Shown: positions 1 to 8,470 of the stretch, piece by piece
How positions within the stretch are numbered: position 1 is the stretch's first letter
Layout: each line of letters starts with the position of its first letter
NCBI GenBank assembly: GCA_045597205.1
Contig: JAZODT010000039.1
Coordinates: forward strand, 1-18,327
Direction: 5' to 3'
Length of the DNA: 18,327 bases
Source: UMGS755 sp045597205
Lineage (GTDB): Bacteria; Bacillota; Clostridia; UBA1381; UBA9506
The notes under the pieces: model-generated
Database searches by the model: none
What the model was told of the DNA's origin: nothing
What the model saw: only the letters and a program-made list of their open reading frames with translations
Translations under genes and position numbers: made by a program

Positions 1-71
1 CCTTATGCGTATAATTTCCATATTATATTTAATAGTATAACATATTTGTTTCAAAAATACTATAGTAAATT

Positions 72-106
72 TTTATAAAACGGAAAAATTTTTAATGTTT
101 TATAAA
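72..106. repeat. AT-rich inverted repeat upstream of the nuclease operon
   Basis: TTTATAAAAC at 72-81 is mirrored exactly by GTTTTATAAA at 97-106. The 15-base interior contains a second small palindrome (AAAAATTTTT, 84-93) on almost the same axis. There is no T-run directly after it on either strand, so it is not a convincing terminator. It could be an operator for the promoter that follows, or simply AT-rich sequence. The rest of 1-120 shows no gene. Confidence 0.3.
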
Positions 107-123
107 TGAAAGGGTAGAAAGCC

Positions 124-163
124 TTGTAATTTATAAAAGAATGTGATATAATTATGATATAAT
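124..163 (+). promoter_or_regulatory. Sigma-A promoter with tandem -10 boxes before the nuclease/ATPase operon
   Basis: TTGTAA at 124-129 is followed after 17 bases by TATAAT at 147-152, with TG one base upstream (extended -10). The same TGATATAAT occurs again at 155-163, so two overlapping -10 elements lie 11 bases apart. The first has the better spacing. Transcription would start about 40 bases before the nuclease start codon. Confidence 0.6.
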
Positions 164-201
164 TGAATTTATTGTAACCATTTTAGAAAGGAAGTGCGAA
201 T

Positions 202-1266
202 ATGAAGTTTGTCCATTGTGCAGATTTACACTTGGATACGGCGTTTTCCGGCTTGAGAGACGGGAAAAGTGCAGCTATTCGGCAGGCAGAACTCAGGCGC
301 ACCTTTCTTTCCATTATTGAGCTTGCAAAAATGGCAGATGTGTTGCTCGTTGCCGGCGATTTGTTTGACCAGGATACTGTGGAAGCAGAAACGGTGCGCA
401 CCTTGCGTGCTGGTTTTGCCTCGCTAGAACATACAAAAGTGATGATTGTGGCCGGAAACCATGACCCGTTAACAGAAAAATCTTATTATAAACTAACAGA
501 TTTTTCTGAAAACGTACATATTTTTGGAACACAGCTCAGCGCTGTTGCCGTTGCCGATTGTGATGTTTATGGTGTGTCTTTTGGCAGCAATGTACAAGAC
601 ACACCGCTTTTAGGCAGTTTTCACAAAGAAGGGGAGCGCCCTGGTGTGTTGTTAATGCACGGGGATGTGGGCGGCGCGGCCTATAATCCTATCAGCAGAG
701 AAATGCTCTCTGCATCCGGCCTTTCCTATGTGGCTTTGGGACATGTACACAGTTATACGGAGGAACGGTTGGGGGCAACAGTATGTGCCTATCCCGGTTG
801 CCCGGAGGGACGCGGGTTTGATGAACTGAATGAAAAAGGCGTTATTGTAGGTGAAATTACCTCGGAAGGTGTGCATACAGAGTTTGTGCCGGTGTGCAGT
901 CGGATGTATCGTGAAAAAACAGTATCGGTGGAGAGGCTTTTAACTCATGAGGAAATCATTGGTGCCATTCGGGGTGCCGGTGTTGACAATAAACATTTAT
1001 ATAAAATTATTTTGACTGGAGAAATTGAGTTTGTGCCAGACGTTAATGTATTAGCCGAAGCATTTGCAGATTGCTTTTTTTTGAAAGTTTATGACAGAAC
1101 ACGGCGACCGCTTGACGTGAAGGGATTGGCACAGGAAACTGGTTTGCGCGGCATGTTCGCTCAAAAATTGCTGGCCGGTCTTTCGGGCGAGCAGTCCGGG
1201 CGGTATCGTCGAGCACTGGAATACGGTCTTTTGGCGATTGATGGAGAGAAGGTGAAAGACCGATGA
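202..1266 (+). CDS. Mre11/SbcD-like metallophosphoesterase (DNA repair exonuclease, YhaO-like)
   Basis: This is a cytoplasmic nuclease of the calcineurin-like phosphoesterase superfamily, 354 residues. The two-metal site is complete: D8 and H10 (DLH), D53 (GDLFD), N86-H87 (GNHD), H153 (MHGD) and H181/H183 (GHVH). The segment after about residue 210 is the less conserved capping part. The ATG at 202 has AGAAAGGAAG 8-17 bases upstream. The stop overlaps the next start (ATGA, 1263-1266), so the two products are probably translationally coupled and work together, as Mre11-Rad50 and SbcD-SbcC do. The closest arrangement I know is yhaO-yhaN of Bacillus. Family knowledge suggests processing of DNA ends or hairpins; the actual substrate is not visible in the sequence. 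Confidence 0.88.
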   Translation: MKFVHCADLHLDTAFSGLRDGKSAAIRQAELRRTFLSIIELAKMADVLLVAGDLFDQDTVEAETVRTLRAGFASLEHTKVMIVAGNHDPLTEKSYYKLTDFSENVHIFGTQLSAVAVADCDVYGVSFGSNVQDTPLLGSFHKEGERPGVLLMHGDVGGAAYNPISREMLSASGLSYVALGHVHSYTEERLGATVCAYPGCPEGRGFDELNEKGVIVGEITSEGVHTEFVPVCSRMYREKTVSVERLLTHEEIIGAIRGAGVDNKHLYKIILTGEIEFVPDVNVLAEAFADCFFLKVYDRTRRPLDVKGLAQETGLRGMFAQKLLAGLSGEQSGRYRRALEYGLLAIDGEKVKDR

Positions 1267-3395
1267 TTTTACAAAAAATTGAGATTGAACAATTTGGCGG
1301 TTTAAAAGATTATGCTTTGGAATTAGCCCCTGGTTTTCAATATCTTTATGGCGAAAATGAGGCAGGGAAGAGCACGGTCTGCGCCTTTATTTCTGCTATG
1401 TTTTACGGGTTGTCGGGCAAAGTGAGAGGCGGCGGGCTAAAGGGCGATAGCCGTCAGTTGTACATGCCCTGGGGTGAAAAATATATGGCGGGCATGATTA
1501 CGTTTGAAGAAGCCGGCAAAACCTATGTGTTAAAACGGCGCTTTGGGCAAACGGCACGGGGCGATAGTTGCAACCTATATAATGCAGAAGATTGGTCTGA
1601 AATTTCTATAGCACCTGAAGCAATTGGAAAGCAGTTTTTTGGCGTGGGAGAAGATGCTTTTCGAAAAAGTCTTTTCATTAGCCAACTAGGTGCGGCTTTT
1701 CAAAAAGGAAAAGAAGACGAATTGATGGAAAGGCTTTCTAACTTAGAACATACCGGTGAAGAAGACGCTTCTGTTTTAAAAGCGGTGTCAGCCTTGGTTT
1801 TAGCAGAACACAATTTGGTCAGCAAGACCGGTCGTGGCGGTGCTGTTGCGAAACTCGATGGTGAAATTGAGGCATTAAAAACCGAACTGGCTGCCGCTAA
1901 GCAAAAGAATTTGTCCTTTCAAAGCTTGTTAGAGGATATACAGCGGTTATCAGCACAATTAGATGGTGCCAAAACAGAAATAGAAACAAAAGATGCCATG
2001 CGTCGGCAGGCGATTGCCTTTGAACAGTTTACTGAACGAGAAAAACAGAGAGCTCAACAGCAAGACCAAACAAACCGAATGGAAGAAGAAAAAAAGGCAC
2101 TCCAAAAAACAGAACAAGACTTGTTGGCACTTTTAAATGAGCAAACAAAACTAGCTGGCGTACAAGGGATGCCTTTAGACATTGTGGTGCAGATGCTGGA
2201 AAAAGAAGCTGCCTGTAAAAGGTTGGAAGAAAAAGAAGAAAAGAAAAAGCAATTATCTGCTGAAATAGATGAAATACAAAAGGCAATGCAAGAGGTAGAA
2301 CAACAAACAAAAAAACGAATGAATCTTCCCTTTTTGTTGTCCGGCATTTTCTTGCTTGTTGCGGGTGTGCTTCTGGGTGTATGGTTTTCCATTGGTTTTG
2401 TGCTTGTGCCTATTGGTGCGGTTTTAACCGTGTTGGCATTTTTAGATAGCAAAGCCACGCGGCAGGCAAAACAAAACATGGCCGTGCTTTGTGCTAAACG
2501 AACCGAACGACAGGTGGCATATGAAACCTTGATGGCAGAAAATATTAGCCAAAAGTTATGCCAATATCGCGAAGAAATGGCGTTTGTTTTTAAACAGACA
2601 GACACAGATTCTGTTAATGGCTTATCTGCAAAAATAGAAGCGGCGCGGGAGCTAAAGCACAAAGAAGAAAATTTGCAAAAAGAAAAACAACGATTAACCG
2701 AAAGTTTAGAACAGCTTGAAAAAGTGTTGCATAATATGCCGGTCCCAGCAGAAGAAGAGCCTGTTGTTTATGAAGGCGAGTCGGCAGAAAGCTTAGAACA
2801 ACAGCTTACCATTTTGCGGGAAGAGCAAAGCGAAAGAGAACGACACTTGGCACAACTAAATGCCAGAGCAGAAGAAGGCTTTGCCGGAACGCGAGGTGTT
2901 AGTCTTATTGAAAGCGAACTGTCTAATGCATTAGAACAACGGGTAGAAATGCTAGAGCATTATGAATGCATCCGCTTGGCAAGAGAAACCATGGAGCTGT
3001 GTGCGGTAGAATTAAAGAACAGCTTTGCCCCCATCCTCAATGAAAAATCCTCTGCCTTGATTAATCGTTTAACAGAAGGTCGCTATAGTCAGGTGAAAAT
3101 AACAGACGACTATAAAATGATGCTTAAAACGCCGAATGGTCACGAAATTGTTGAAGCGGACTTTGTCAGCGCCGGCACTTGTGATTTGTTATATTTTGCC
3201 TTGCGGCTGGCAGTTTTGCAAACGTTATATGCGCGTATTCCTTTGCTCATTATGGATGATACTTTTTTGCAAATGGATAAAAAGCGCCAACAGGCAGGCT
3301 TCCATCTATTACAAGAAAATCCGGCAGAACAGATTTTATATTTTTCCTGCCACGAACCGCAGCCAGCCCTTTCTATTACCATTAAAAATGTCTGA
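1263..3395 (+). CDS. Rad50/YhaN-like AAA ATPase with coiled coils and a membrane hairpin
   Basis: A 710-residue SMC/Rad50-type ATPase. The N-terminal half-site has the Walker A motif GENEAGKST (residues 30-38). The C-terminal half-site has an ABC-signature-like segment (S636-A-G-T, then DLLYFALRLA), Walker B IPLLIMDD ending at D665-D666, and a histidine switch near H697. Between them are long charged, heptad-like stretches (about 185-345 and 400-590). At about 355-397 two adjacent hydrophobic segments with few charges interrupt the coiled coil, predicting a membrane hairpin. I see no CxxC zinc hook like that of true Rad50. It overlaps the nuclease gene by 4 bases. YhaN-family proteins share this layout; at 710 residues it is shorter than, as I recall, Bacillus YhaN. 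Role in DNA repair is inferred from the pairing. Confidence 0.83.
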   Translation: MILQKIEIEQFGGLKDYALELAPGFQYLYGENEAGKSTVCAFISAMFYGLSGKVRGGGLKGDSRQLYMPWGEKYMAGMITFEEAGKTYVLKRRFGQTARGDSCNLYNAEDWSEISIAPEAIGKQFFGVGEDAFRKSLFISQLGAAFQKGKEDELMERLSNLEHTGEEDASVLKAVSALVLAEHNLVSKTGRGGAVAKLDGEIEALKTELAAAKQKNLSFQSLLEDIQRLSAQLDGAKTEIETKDAMRRQAIAFEQFTEREKQRAQQQDQTNRMEEEKKALQKTEQDLLALLNEQTKLAGVQGMPLDIVVQMLEKEAACKRLEEKEEKKKQLSAEIDEIQKAMQEVEQQTKKRMNLPFLLSGIFLLVAGVLLGVWFSIGFVLVPIGAVLTVLAFLDSKATRQAKQNMAVLCAKRTERQVAYETLMAENISQKLCQYREEMAFVFKQTDTDSVNGLSAKIEAARELKHKEENLQKEKQRLTESLEQLEKVLHNMPVPAEEEPVVYEGESAESLEQQLTILREEQSERERHLAQLNARAEEGFAGTRGVSLIESELSNALEQRVEMLEHYECIRLARETMELCAVELKNSFAPILNEKSSALINRLTEGRYSQVKITDDYKMMLKTPNGHEIVEADFVSAGTCDLLYFALRLAVLQTLYARIPLLIMDDTFLQMDKKRQQAGFHLLQENPAEQILYFSCHEPQPALSITIKNV

Positions 3396-3434
3396 AAGAC
3401 GATTTTATCAATTTTATACTAAAGGAGTAAAATT

Positions 3435-4697
3435 ATGAGAGACGAAACGAAATGCTTACATGCAGGCTATACACCTAAAAATACAGAGCCGCGTGTTGTG
3501 CCGATTGTGCAAAGCACAACCTATGTATATGATTCTACCGAAGAAGTGGCTTCTGTTTTTGACGAACCAACCAAATCTTTGATTTATTCAAGATTTGCCA
3601 ATCCTACTGTTATGGCAGTTGAACAAAAGATTGCAGAATTAGAAGGCGGTGTGGGCGCTATGTGCACCACCTCCGGCCAGGCGGCAAGCCTGCTTTCTAT
3701 TTTAAACATCGCTCAGGCAGGCGATAGCATCATCAGTTTGGGAGAAATTTATGGTGGAACAGTGAATTTGTTTGCGTTTACGTTCAAGAAGCTAGGCATT
3801 GAGTGCATTTTTGTGGATAAAAATGCCAGCGATGAAGAAATTAATAAAGCGTTTAAACCTAATACCAAGGCAGTGTTTGGCGAAACCATTGCCAACCCGG
3901 CTTTATCGGTTTTGGATATTGAGCGTTTTGCTAATCTGGCTCATGCACACAATGTGCCCCTGATTGTTGACAACACCTTTGCGACACCCATCTTCTGCAA
4001 GCCCTTTGATTTTGGTGCTGATATTGTTATTCACTCCACTACAAAATATATGGATGGACATGCTGTGCAGGTTGGTGGCGTGATTGTAGATAGCGGTAAA
4101 TTTGACTGGACAAACGGCAATTTTCCTGAACTGACGGAGCCGGATGAATCTTATCACGGTATTTCCTACACCGAAACCTATGGCAAAGCAGCCTATATTA
4201 TAAAAGCCAGAATGCAGCTCATGCGTGATTTTGGTGTATATCCGGCGGCACATTCTGCTTTCCTTTTGAACTTAGGCTTGGAAACCTTGCATATTCGCAT
4301 GAAGCAATACCATGAAAATGCCATGGTTGTGGCAAAATATTTACAGAATCATGAAAAAATTGAAAGTATTACCTATCCCGGCTTGGAAAGTGATGAAAAC
4401 TATGCACTGGCACAAAAATATTTAAAAGGTTGCAGCGGTGTTATTTCCTTTGTTATTAAAGGCGGCAAGGAAGGCGCAATGCGGTTTATGGATTCTTTAA
4501 AACTAGCTTCTAATGAAGTGCATGTGGCAGATATCCGTACCTGTGTGTTGCATCCTGCCAGTGAAACCCATCGTCAGTTAACAGAGGAGCAATTGGCGGC
4601 TGCAGGTATTAATGGCGGCATGGTGCGTTTCTCTGTGGGACTTGAAAATGTTGAGGATATTTTAGAAGATATCACGCAGGCGTTAGAGAGAGTGTAA
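3435..4697 (+). CDS. metY: O-acetylhomoserine sulfhydrylase / aminocarboxypropyltransferase (PLP enzyme)
   Basis: A 420-residue cytoplasmic enzyme of the Cys/Met-metabolism PLP family. It should make homocysteine (or methionine) from O-acetylhomoserine and sulfide (or methanethiol). The PLP lysine is K204 in HSTTKYMDGH, and D179 in IVDNTF contacts the pyridine nitrogen. The YSRFANPTV segment near residue 51 and the insertion NFPELTEPDESYHG near 225-240 are typical of the O-acetylhomoserine enzymes rather than cystathionine gamma-synthase. Methionine gamma-lyase is the main alternative and cannot be excluded by sequence alone. AAAGGAG at 3421-3427 supports the ATG. It starts 39 bases after the ATPase gene with no terminator between, so read-through is possible. 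I see no SAM riboswitch or T-box in that short gap. Confidence 0.88.
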   Translation: MRDETKCLHAGYTPKNTEPRVVPIVQSTTYVYDSTEEVASVFDEPTKSLIYSRFANPTVMAVEQKIAELEGGVGAMCTTSGQAASLLSILNIAQAGDSIISLGEIYGGTVNLFAFTFKKLGIECIFVDKNASDEEINKAFKPNTKAVFGETIANPALSVLDIERFANLAHAHNVPLIVDNTFATPIFCKPFDFGADIVIHSTTKYMDGHAVQVGGVIVDSGKFDWTNGNFPELTEPDESYHGISYTETYGKAAYIIKARMQLMRDFGVYPAAHSAFLLNLGLETLHIRMKQYHENAMVVAKYLQNHEKIESITYPGLESDENYALAQKYLKGCSGVISFVIKGGKEGAMRFMDSLKLASNEVHVADIRTCVLHPASETHRQLTEEQLAAAGINGGMVRFSVGLENVEDILEDITQALERV

Positions 4698-4725
4698 AGT
4701 TTTTTGATTATATCATGTTTTTATG

Positions 4726-4755
4726 CTAAATTTTCCTGTAAAAAAGGGAATTTAG
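4726..4755 (+). terminator. Weak hairpin after metY
   Basis: CTAAATTTTC (4726-4735) can pair with GGGAATTTAG (4746-4755) over 10 bp including two G-U pairs, with a 10-base loop. The expected T-run does not follow directly; seven Ts occur only about 16 bases later. It lies between the metY stop and the lon promoter, where a terminator would be expected, but it is a poor one. Confidence 0.3.
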
Positions 4756-4766
4756 ATGAAAAAGAT

Positions 4767-4795
4767 TTGAATTTTTTTCGGGAATTTGATATAAT
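4767..4795 (+). promoter_or_regulatory. Sigma-A promoter for lon
   Basis: TTGAAT (4767-4772), a 17-base spacer, then TATAAT (4790-4795) with TG at 4787-4788 giving an extended -10. It lies 65 bases before the lon ATG. I see no clear CIRCE or CtsR heat-shock operator around it. Confidence 0.7.
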
Positions 4796-4860
4796 AATAA
4801 AATATAGTTTTTTAACAGCGTCGAAAATGAGCGTGTAATAGAGTGTTTCCGGAGGTATAT

Positions 4861-7197
4861 ATGGATCAGTTAATGATAAAGAAAATAACCAGCCTGCCTA
4901 TGATTGTAACCCGTGGTCTGGTTATCTTTCCTAAAACTCTGACCCATTTTGATATGGTTAGAGAAAAGTCAATAAAAGCATTGGAACAGGCTATGCGGGA
5001 TGAACAAATGCTCTTTCTTGCAATGCAAAAGGATATGCTAGAGGAAGACCCAAAAGCAGAAGATGTTGAAAGAGTAGGCACCGTTTGCCGTGTTAAACAG
5101 GTTGTTAAAATGCCTAATGACATGGTGCGTGTTTTGGTCGAAGGCTTATATCGGGCAGAAATTACAGATTATATCAGTGCAGCACCTTATCATGCCGTTT
5201 TGGTGGAGGAATTCCGCAATCCCGAGGATGATGAGGTACCGGCACTGCGCTATGAAGCTTTAGCCCGTCGCTTAATTACTGAATTCCAAAATTATTCTTC
5301 TGTCAGCCGGAAAATGAACCCCGAAGCCATAGCAGCTTTAGAGAATATGCATAATCCAGCGGAACTTACGGATACCATTGCGTCTAACATGCAATTAAAA
5401 ATTACGGATAAGCAGGCGCTGTTATCTGCCACCAGCTTAGTTAGTCGCATGGAAATGCTCATTGGGATTTTAATGCAGGAAACAGAAATTGTTAATATAG
5501 ACCAGGACATTAGCCGACGTGTAAAACGGCAGATGGACCAAAACCAAAAAGAATACCTCCTGCGTGAACAGATGAAAGCCATTCAAGAGGAACTGGGCGA
5601 CAAAGACGGTGTGGGGCTTGAAATCCGTGAATATAAGCAAAAACTTATGGCTTTAGGCGTGCCGGAAGATGTTTATAAAAAATGTGAAACAGAGCTGGAC
5701 CGCTTGGCCAAAATGCAATTTGGAAATCCCGAGGCCAATGTTATTCGGAATTATGTGAGCTGGATTTGTGATTTGCCATGGAATAAAGAAACAAATGAAA
5801 ATATTGATTTAGAGCGGGCAGCTAAAATTTTAGACAGAGACCATTTTGGTTTGGAAAAAGTAAAAGAACGTATTTTAGAATATTTAGCGGTGAAGAAAAT
5901 TACCGGCACCATGGCAGGTCCTATTTTGTGCTTGGTGGGACCGCCGGGTGTGGGGAAAACATCTGTTGCCCGCAGTGTGGCAGAAAGCTTAGGCCGCAAT
6001 TATGTCCGCATTTCTTTGGGCGGCATTCGGGATGAAGCAGATATTCGCGGTCATCGTAAAACCTATATTGGTGCTATGCCCGGTCGCATTATGCAGGCTA
6101 TGAAGCAGGCAGAGAGTAAAAACCCCTTAATGCTTTTTGATGAAATTGATAAAATGGCCAGCGATTATCGAGGCGATCCGGCGGCGGCACTCTTAGAAGT
6201 GTTAGACAGTGAGCAAAACAGCAAATTTAGGGATCATTATCTAGAAGTTGATTTTGACTTATCCAATGTGTTGTTTATTGCCACGGCCAACACCTTAGAC
6301 ACAGTACCACGGCCCCTTTTAGACCGTATGGAAATTATTGAACTTTCCGGCTATACGGCAGAAGAAAAATTTCAAATTGCCAAACGGCATCTTGTGCCGA
6401 AGCAACGCGCAAAACATGGCTTAAATGCCGAGAATATTAAAATTTCTGCCGGCGCCATCCGTGATGTGATAAATTTTTATACAAAAGAGGCTGGTGTGCG
6501 TGGGTTAGAGCGCACGTTAGCCAAACTGTGTCGCAAGGCAGATTTGGTTATTGCTAAGGATGCAGAACAAATTGTACGCATTACAGAAAAAAATCTGGCG
6601 GACTATTTGGGCAAACGGCAATATTCTTTTGATATCATCGGTAAGTGTGACGAGGTAGGCGTGGTGACAGGTCTTGCCTGGACCCAGGTAGGCGGCGATA
6701 CGTTGTCTATTGAAGTGAATGTTATGCCCGGCAGCGGCAAAACAGAACTCACCGGTCAGCTTGGTGATGTGATGAAAGAATCGGCCAAGGCTGCCGTTAG
6801 TTTTGTGCGTGCCAATGCAGAACAATTAGGTATTGAACGTGATTTTTATGAAACGAAAGACATTCATATTCATGTGCCCGAGGGAGCAACACCGAAGGAT
6901 GGTCCTTCAGCCGGCATTACCATTGCAACGGCGTTAACATCGGCCCTATCCGGCCGCCCCGCCAGTCGCAAAGTAGCTATGACTGGTGAAATAACCCTGC
7001 GGGGTAGAGTGCTTCCTATTGGGGGTTTGAGGGAAAAAACCTTAGCCGCTTATCGTGCCGGTATTAAAACAGTTGTGATTCCGGCAGAAAATGAGAAGGA
7101 TATGGATGAATTAGAGGGCGTTGTAAAAGAAAATTTACAAATTATACCTGTGCGTAATATGGATGAGGTTTTGGGCATTGCCCTTTTAAGTGAATGA
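4861..7197 (+). CDS. lon: ATP-dependent protease Lon (LonA type)
   Basis: Lon degrades misfolded and specific regulatory proteins in the cytoplasm as a hexamer. At 778 residues it is of usual length. It has an N-terminal LON substrate-binding domain (about 10-205), a coiled linker, and an AAA+ module with Walker A GPPGVGKT (360-367, K366) and Walker B LFDEID (D427, E428). The C-terminal serine protease domain has the catalytic dyad S683 (PKDGPSAG) and K726 (GGLREKTLAA). An in-frame GTG at 4843 would add six residues, but GGAGG at 4851-4855 sits six bases before the ATG at 4861, so ATG 4861 is the start. The gene is followed at once by engB, the same order as lonA-ysxC in Bacillus. Confidence 0.96.
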   Translation: MDQLMIKKITSLPMIVTRGLVIFPKTLTHFDMVREKSIKALEQAMRDEQMLFLAMQKDMLEEDPKAEDVERVGTVCRVKQVVKMPNDMVRVLVEGLYRAEITDYISAAPYHAVLVEEFRNPEDDEVPALRYEALARRLITEFQNYSSVSRKMNPEAIAALENMHNPAELTDTIASNMQLKITDKQALLSATSLVSRMEMLIGILMQETEIVNIDQDISRRVKRQMDQNQKEYLLREQMKAIQEELGDKDGVGLEIREYKQKLMALGVPEDVYKKCETELDRLAKMQFGNPEANVIRNYVSWICDLPWNKETNENIDLERAAKILDRDHFGLEKVKERILEYLAVKKITGTMAGPILCLVGPPGVGKTSVARSVAESLGRNYVRISLGGIRDEADIRGHRKTYIGAMPGRIMQAMKQAESKNPLMLFDEIDKMASDYRGDPAAALLEVLDSEQNSKFRDHYLEVDFDLSNVLFIATANTLDTVPRPLLDRMEIIELSGYTAEEKFQIAKRHLVPKQRAKHGLNAENIKISAGAIRDVINFYTKEAGVRGLERTLAKLCRKADLVIAKDAEQIVRITEKNLADYLGKRQYSFDIIGKCDEVGVVTGLAWTQVGGDTLSIEVNVMPGSGKTELTGQLGDVMKESAKAAVSFVRANAEQLGIERDFYETKDIHIHVPEGATPKDGPSAGITIATALTSALSGRPASRKVAMTGEITLRGRVLPIGGLREKTLAAYRAGIKTVVIPAENEKDMDELEGVVKENLQIIPVRNMDEVLGIALLSE

Positions 7198-7210
7198 ATT
7201 GAGGACAGCT

Positions 7211-7822
7211 ATGAAAGTGAACACAAACAATGTTAGTTTAATGATTTCTGCGGTGAAGAGGGTGCAATATCCTAATACACACATGCCGGAAATTGCATTG
7301 GCAGGTCGTTCTAACGTGGGCAAATCTTCAATGATCAACAAGGTTTTAAACCGGAAAAGTTTGGCCCGTGTCAGCGGCACACCGGGTAAAACCATTACCA
7401 TTAATTTTTATAATGTGGATAACCAGTTAATGCTGGTGGATTTGCCGGGATATGGCTATGCCCAACGCTCTAAAAAAGAGGTGGAAGCCTGGGGCAGTAT
7501 GATTAACGATTATTTAGAGGGACGTCCTCAGCTTTGTCAGGTGGTTCAGTTGGTGGATTCCCGTCATAAGCCTAGCCATGAGGATGTGGCCATGCAGGAA
7601 TGGATTCAGGAATATTGTGCTTATTCTGTGGTGTTTGCCACCAAATGCGATAAGTTGAGCAAAACCCAGCTTGAAAGTAATCTCGAAATGATAACGGAAA
7701 CTTTGAATTTGCGAGAAGGGGATATTTTGATTCCCTTCTCTGTAAAGCATAATGAGTCAGTAACTGATTTTTGGGATTATGTTGAAGGTTGCATCTTGTC
7801 AGAAGACGAAGAGGAAAATTGA
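7211..7822 (+). CDS. engB: Ribosome biogenesis GTP-binding protein EngB/YsxC
   Basis: An essential-type TRAFAC GTPase that helps late assembly of the 50S subunit; 203 residues with one G domain. Visible motifs are G1 GRSNVGKSS (32-40), the switch segment GTPGKT (56-61), G3 DLPG (77-80) and G4 TKCD (144-147, with C in place of the common A). The C-terminus has a short acidic tail (EDEEEN). GAGG at 7201-7204 supports ATG 7211. An upstream in-frame GTG at 7190, overlapping the lon stop, lacks its own ribosome site and would add seven residues unlike the family. It is 13 bases from lon and presumably in the same transcript. Confidence 0.95.
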   Translation: MKVNTNNVSLMISAVKRVQYPNTHMPEIALAGRSNVGKSSMINKVLNRKSLARVSGTPGKTITINFYNVDNQLMLVDLPGYGYAQRSKKEVEAWGSMINDYLEGRPQLCQVVQLVDSRHKPSHEDVAMQEWIQEYCAYSVVFATKCDKLSKTQLESNLEMITETLNLREGDILIPFSVKHNESVTDFWDYVEGCILSEDEEEN

Positions 7823-7876
7823 ATTTTGTGAAAATACTGCTCATATACATATGAAAACTTAGAGAGCCATGCAACC

Positions 7877-7890
7877 AGTATCATGATACT
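7877..7890. promoter_or_regulatory. Perfect 14-bp palindrome upstream of alaR, possible operator
   Basis: AGTATCATGATACT is a perfect palindrome with no loop, so it suits a dimeric DNA-binding protein better than an RNA hairpin. It lies 101 bases before the alaR-like start codon. An autoregulatory Lrp/AsnC site is an obvious possibility, but nothing in the sequence proves it. Confidence 0.35.
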
Positions 7891-7929
7891 TTTAGTGGGA
7901 ATATCATTGCCATCGGTACAGCGTTAGTA

Positions 7930-7959
7930 TTGAAAAATTGGTGTATGAACCAATAGTAT
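7930..7959 (+). promoter_or_regulatory. Probable promoter of alaR-alaT with an inverted repeat in its spacer
   Basis: TTGAAA (7930-7935) and TAGTAT (7954-7959) are separated by 18 bases. ATTGGT (7937-7942) and ACCAAT (7949-7954) form a perfect 6-bp inverted repeat spaced by six bases, filling the spacer. A protein bound there would block RNA polymerase. The rest of 7823-7990 shows no gene. Confidence 0.4.
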
Positions 7960-7990
7960 AGAATAAAGAATACGGATAGGAGTGACTAAA

Positions 7991-8470
7991 ATGAAAAAGA
8001 TTTTAGAATTGCTGGAACGAGATGCCAGTTTAACGGCGGAACAGATAGCGGTTATGTTGGACAAAGAACCGGCGGAAGTAAAAGCTGCCATTGCAGAATG
8101 TGAAAAAAAGAACATTATTGTTGGATATAAAACCATTATTAACTGGGAAAGAACTGAAAACGAGCCCGTTTCAGCTATCATTGAGCTTAAGGTAACTCCT
8201 CAACGCGGGGAAGGCTTTGATGAAGTGGCAAAGCGCATTTATCAGTATGAAGAAGTGGCAACTGTTTACCTTATGTCTGGCGGCTTTGATTTGGCGGTTA
8301 TTTTGGAAGGTAAAACTATGAAAGAGGTGGCTCTTTTTGTAGCAGAAAAACTGGCACCCATGGAGCAGGTCATCAGCACGTCCACTCATTTTGTGTTGAA
8401 AAAATATAAGGTGGATGGAAACATTGTCAGCGACACCCTTAAGGATACCCGTGAGGTGATTGTACTGTGA
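7991..8470 (+). CDS. alaR: Lrp/AsnC family transcriptional regulator (AlaR-like)
   Basis: A 159-residue DNA-binding regulator with an N-terminal winged helix-turn-helix (about 4-50; LTAEQIAVMLDKEPAEVKAAI covers the helices) and a C-terminal RAM/AsnC ligand-sensing domain (about 62-140). Members form dimers and higher oligomers that sense amino acids. The ATG at 7991 has GGAG at 7979-7982 eight bases away; the in-frame GTG at 7982 overlaps that ribosome site and is less likely. The stop codon overlaps the next gene's GTG start (GTGA, 8467-8470), so regulator and aminotransferase are coupled. In Bacillus the same pair is alaR-alaT (yugG-yugH), where the regulator controls alanine synthesis. The symbol rests on this arrangement. 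Confidence 0.82.
   Translation: MKKILELLERDASLTAEQIAVMLDKEPAEVKAAIAECEKKNIIVGYKTIINWERTENEPVSAIIELKVTPQRGEGFDEVAKRIYQYEEVATVYLMSGGFDLAVILEGKTMKEVALFVAEKLAPMEQVISTSTHFVLKKYKVDGNIVSDTLKDTREVIVL

Noticed and set aside
2054..2662. A 202-residue minus-strand open frame within the ATPase gene
   Set aside because: It is antisense to the coiled-coil coding region, where low stop frequency on the other strand is expected, and has no family resemblance.
3396..3434. SAM riboswitch or T-box leader for metY
   Set aside because: The gap is only 39 bases and holds little besides the ribosome site, far too short for either element.
4843..4860. Upstream GTG start for lon adding six residues
   Set aside because: The ribosome site GGAGG lies between this GTG and the ATG at 4861 and fits only the ATG.
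7712..7739. Hairpin GAGAAGGG ... CCCTTCTC near the end of engB
   Set aside because: It is inside well-conserved coding sequence and has no T-run after it; most likely chance or codon-driven.
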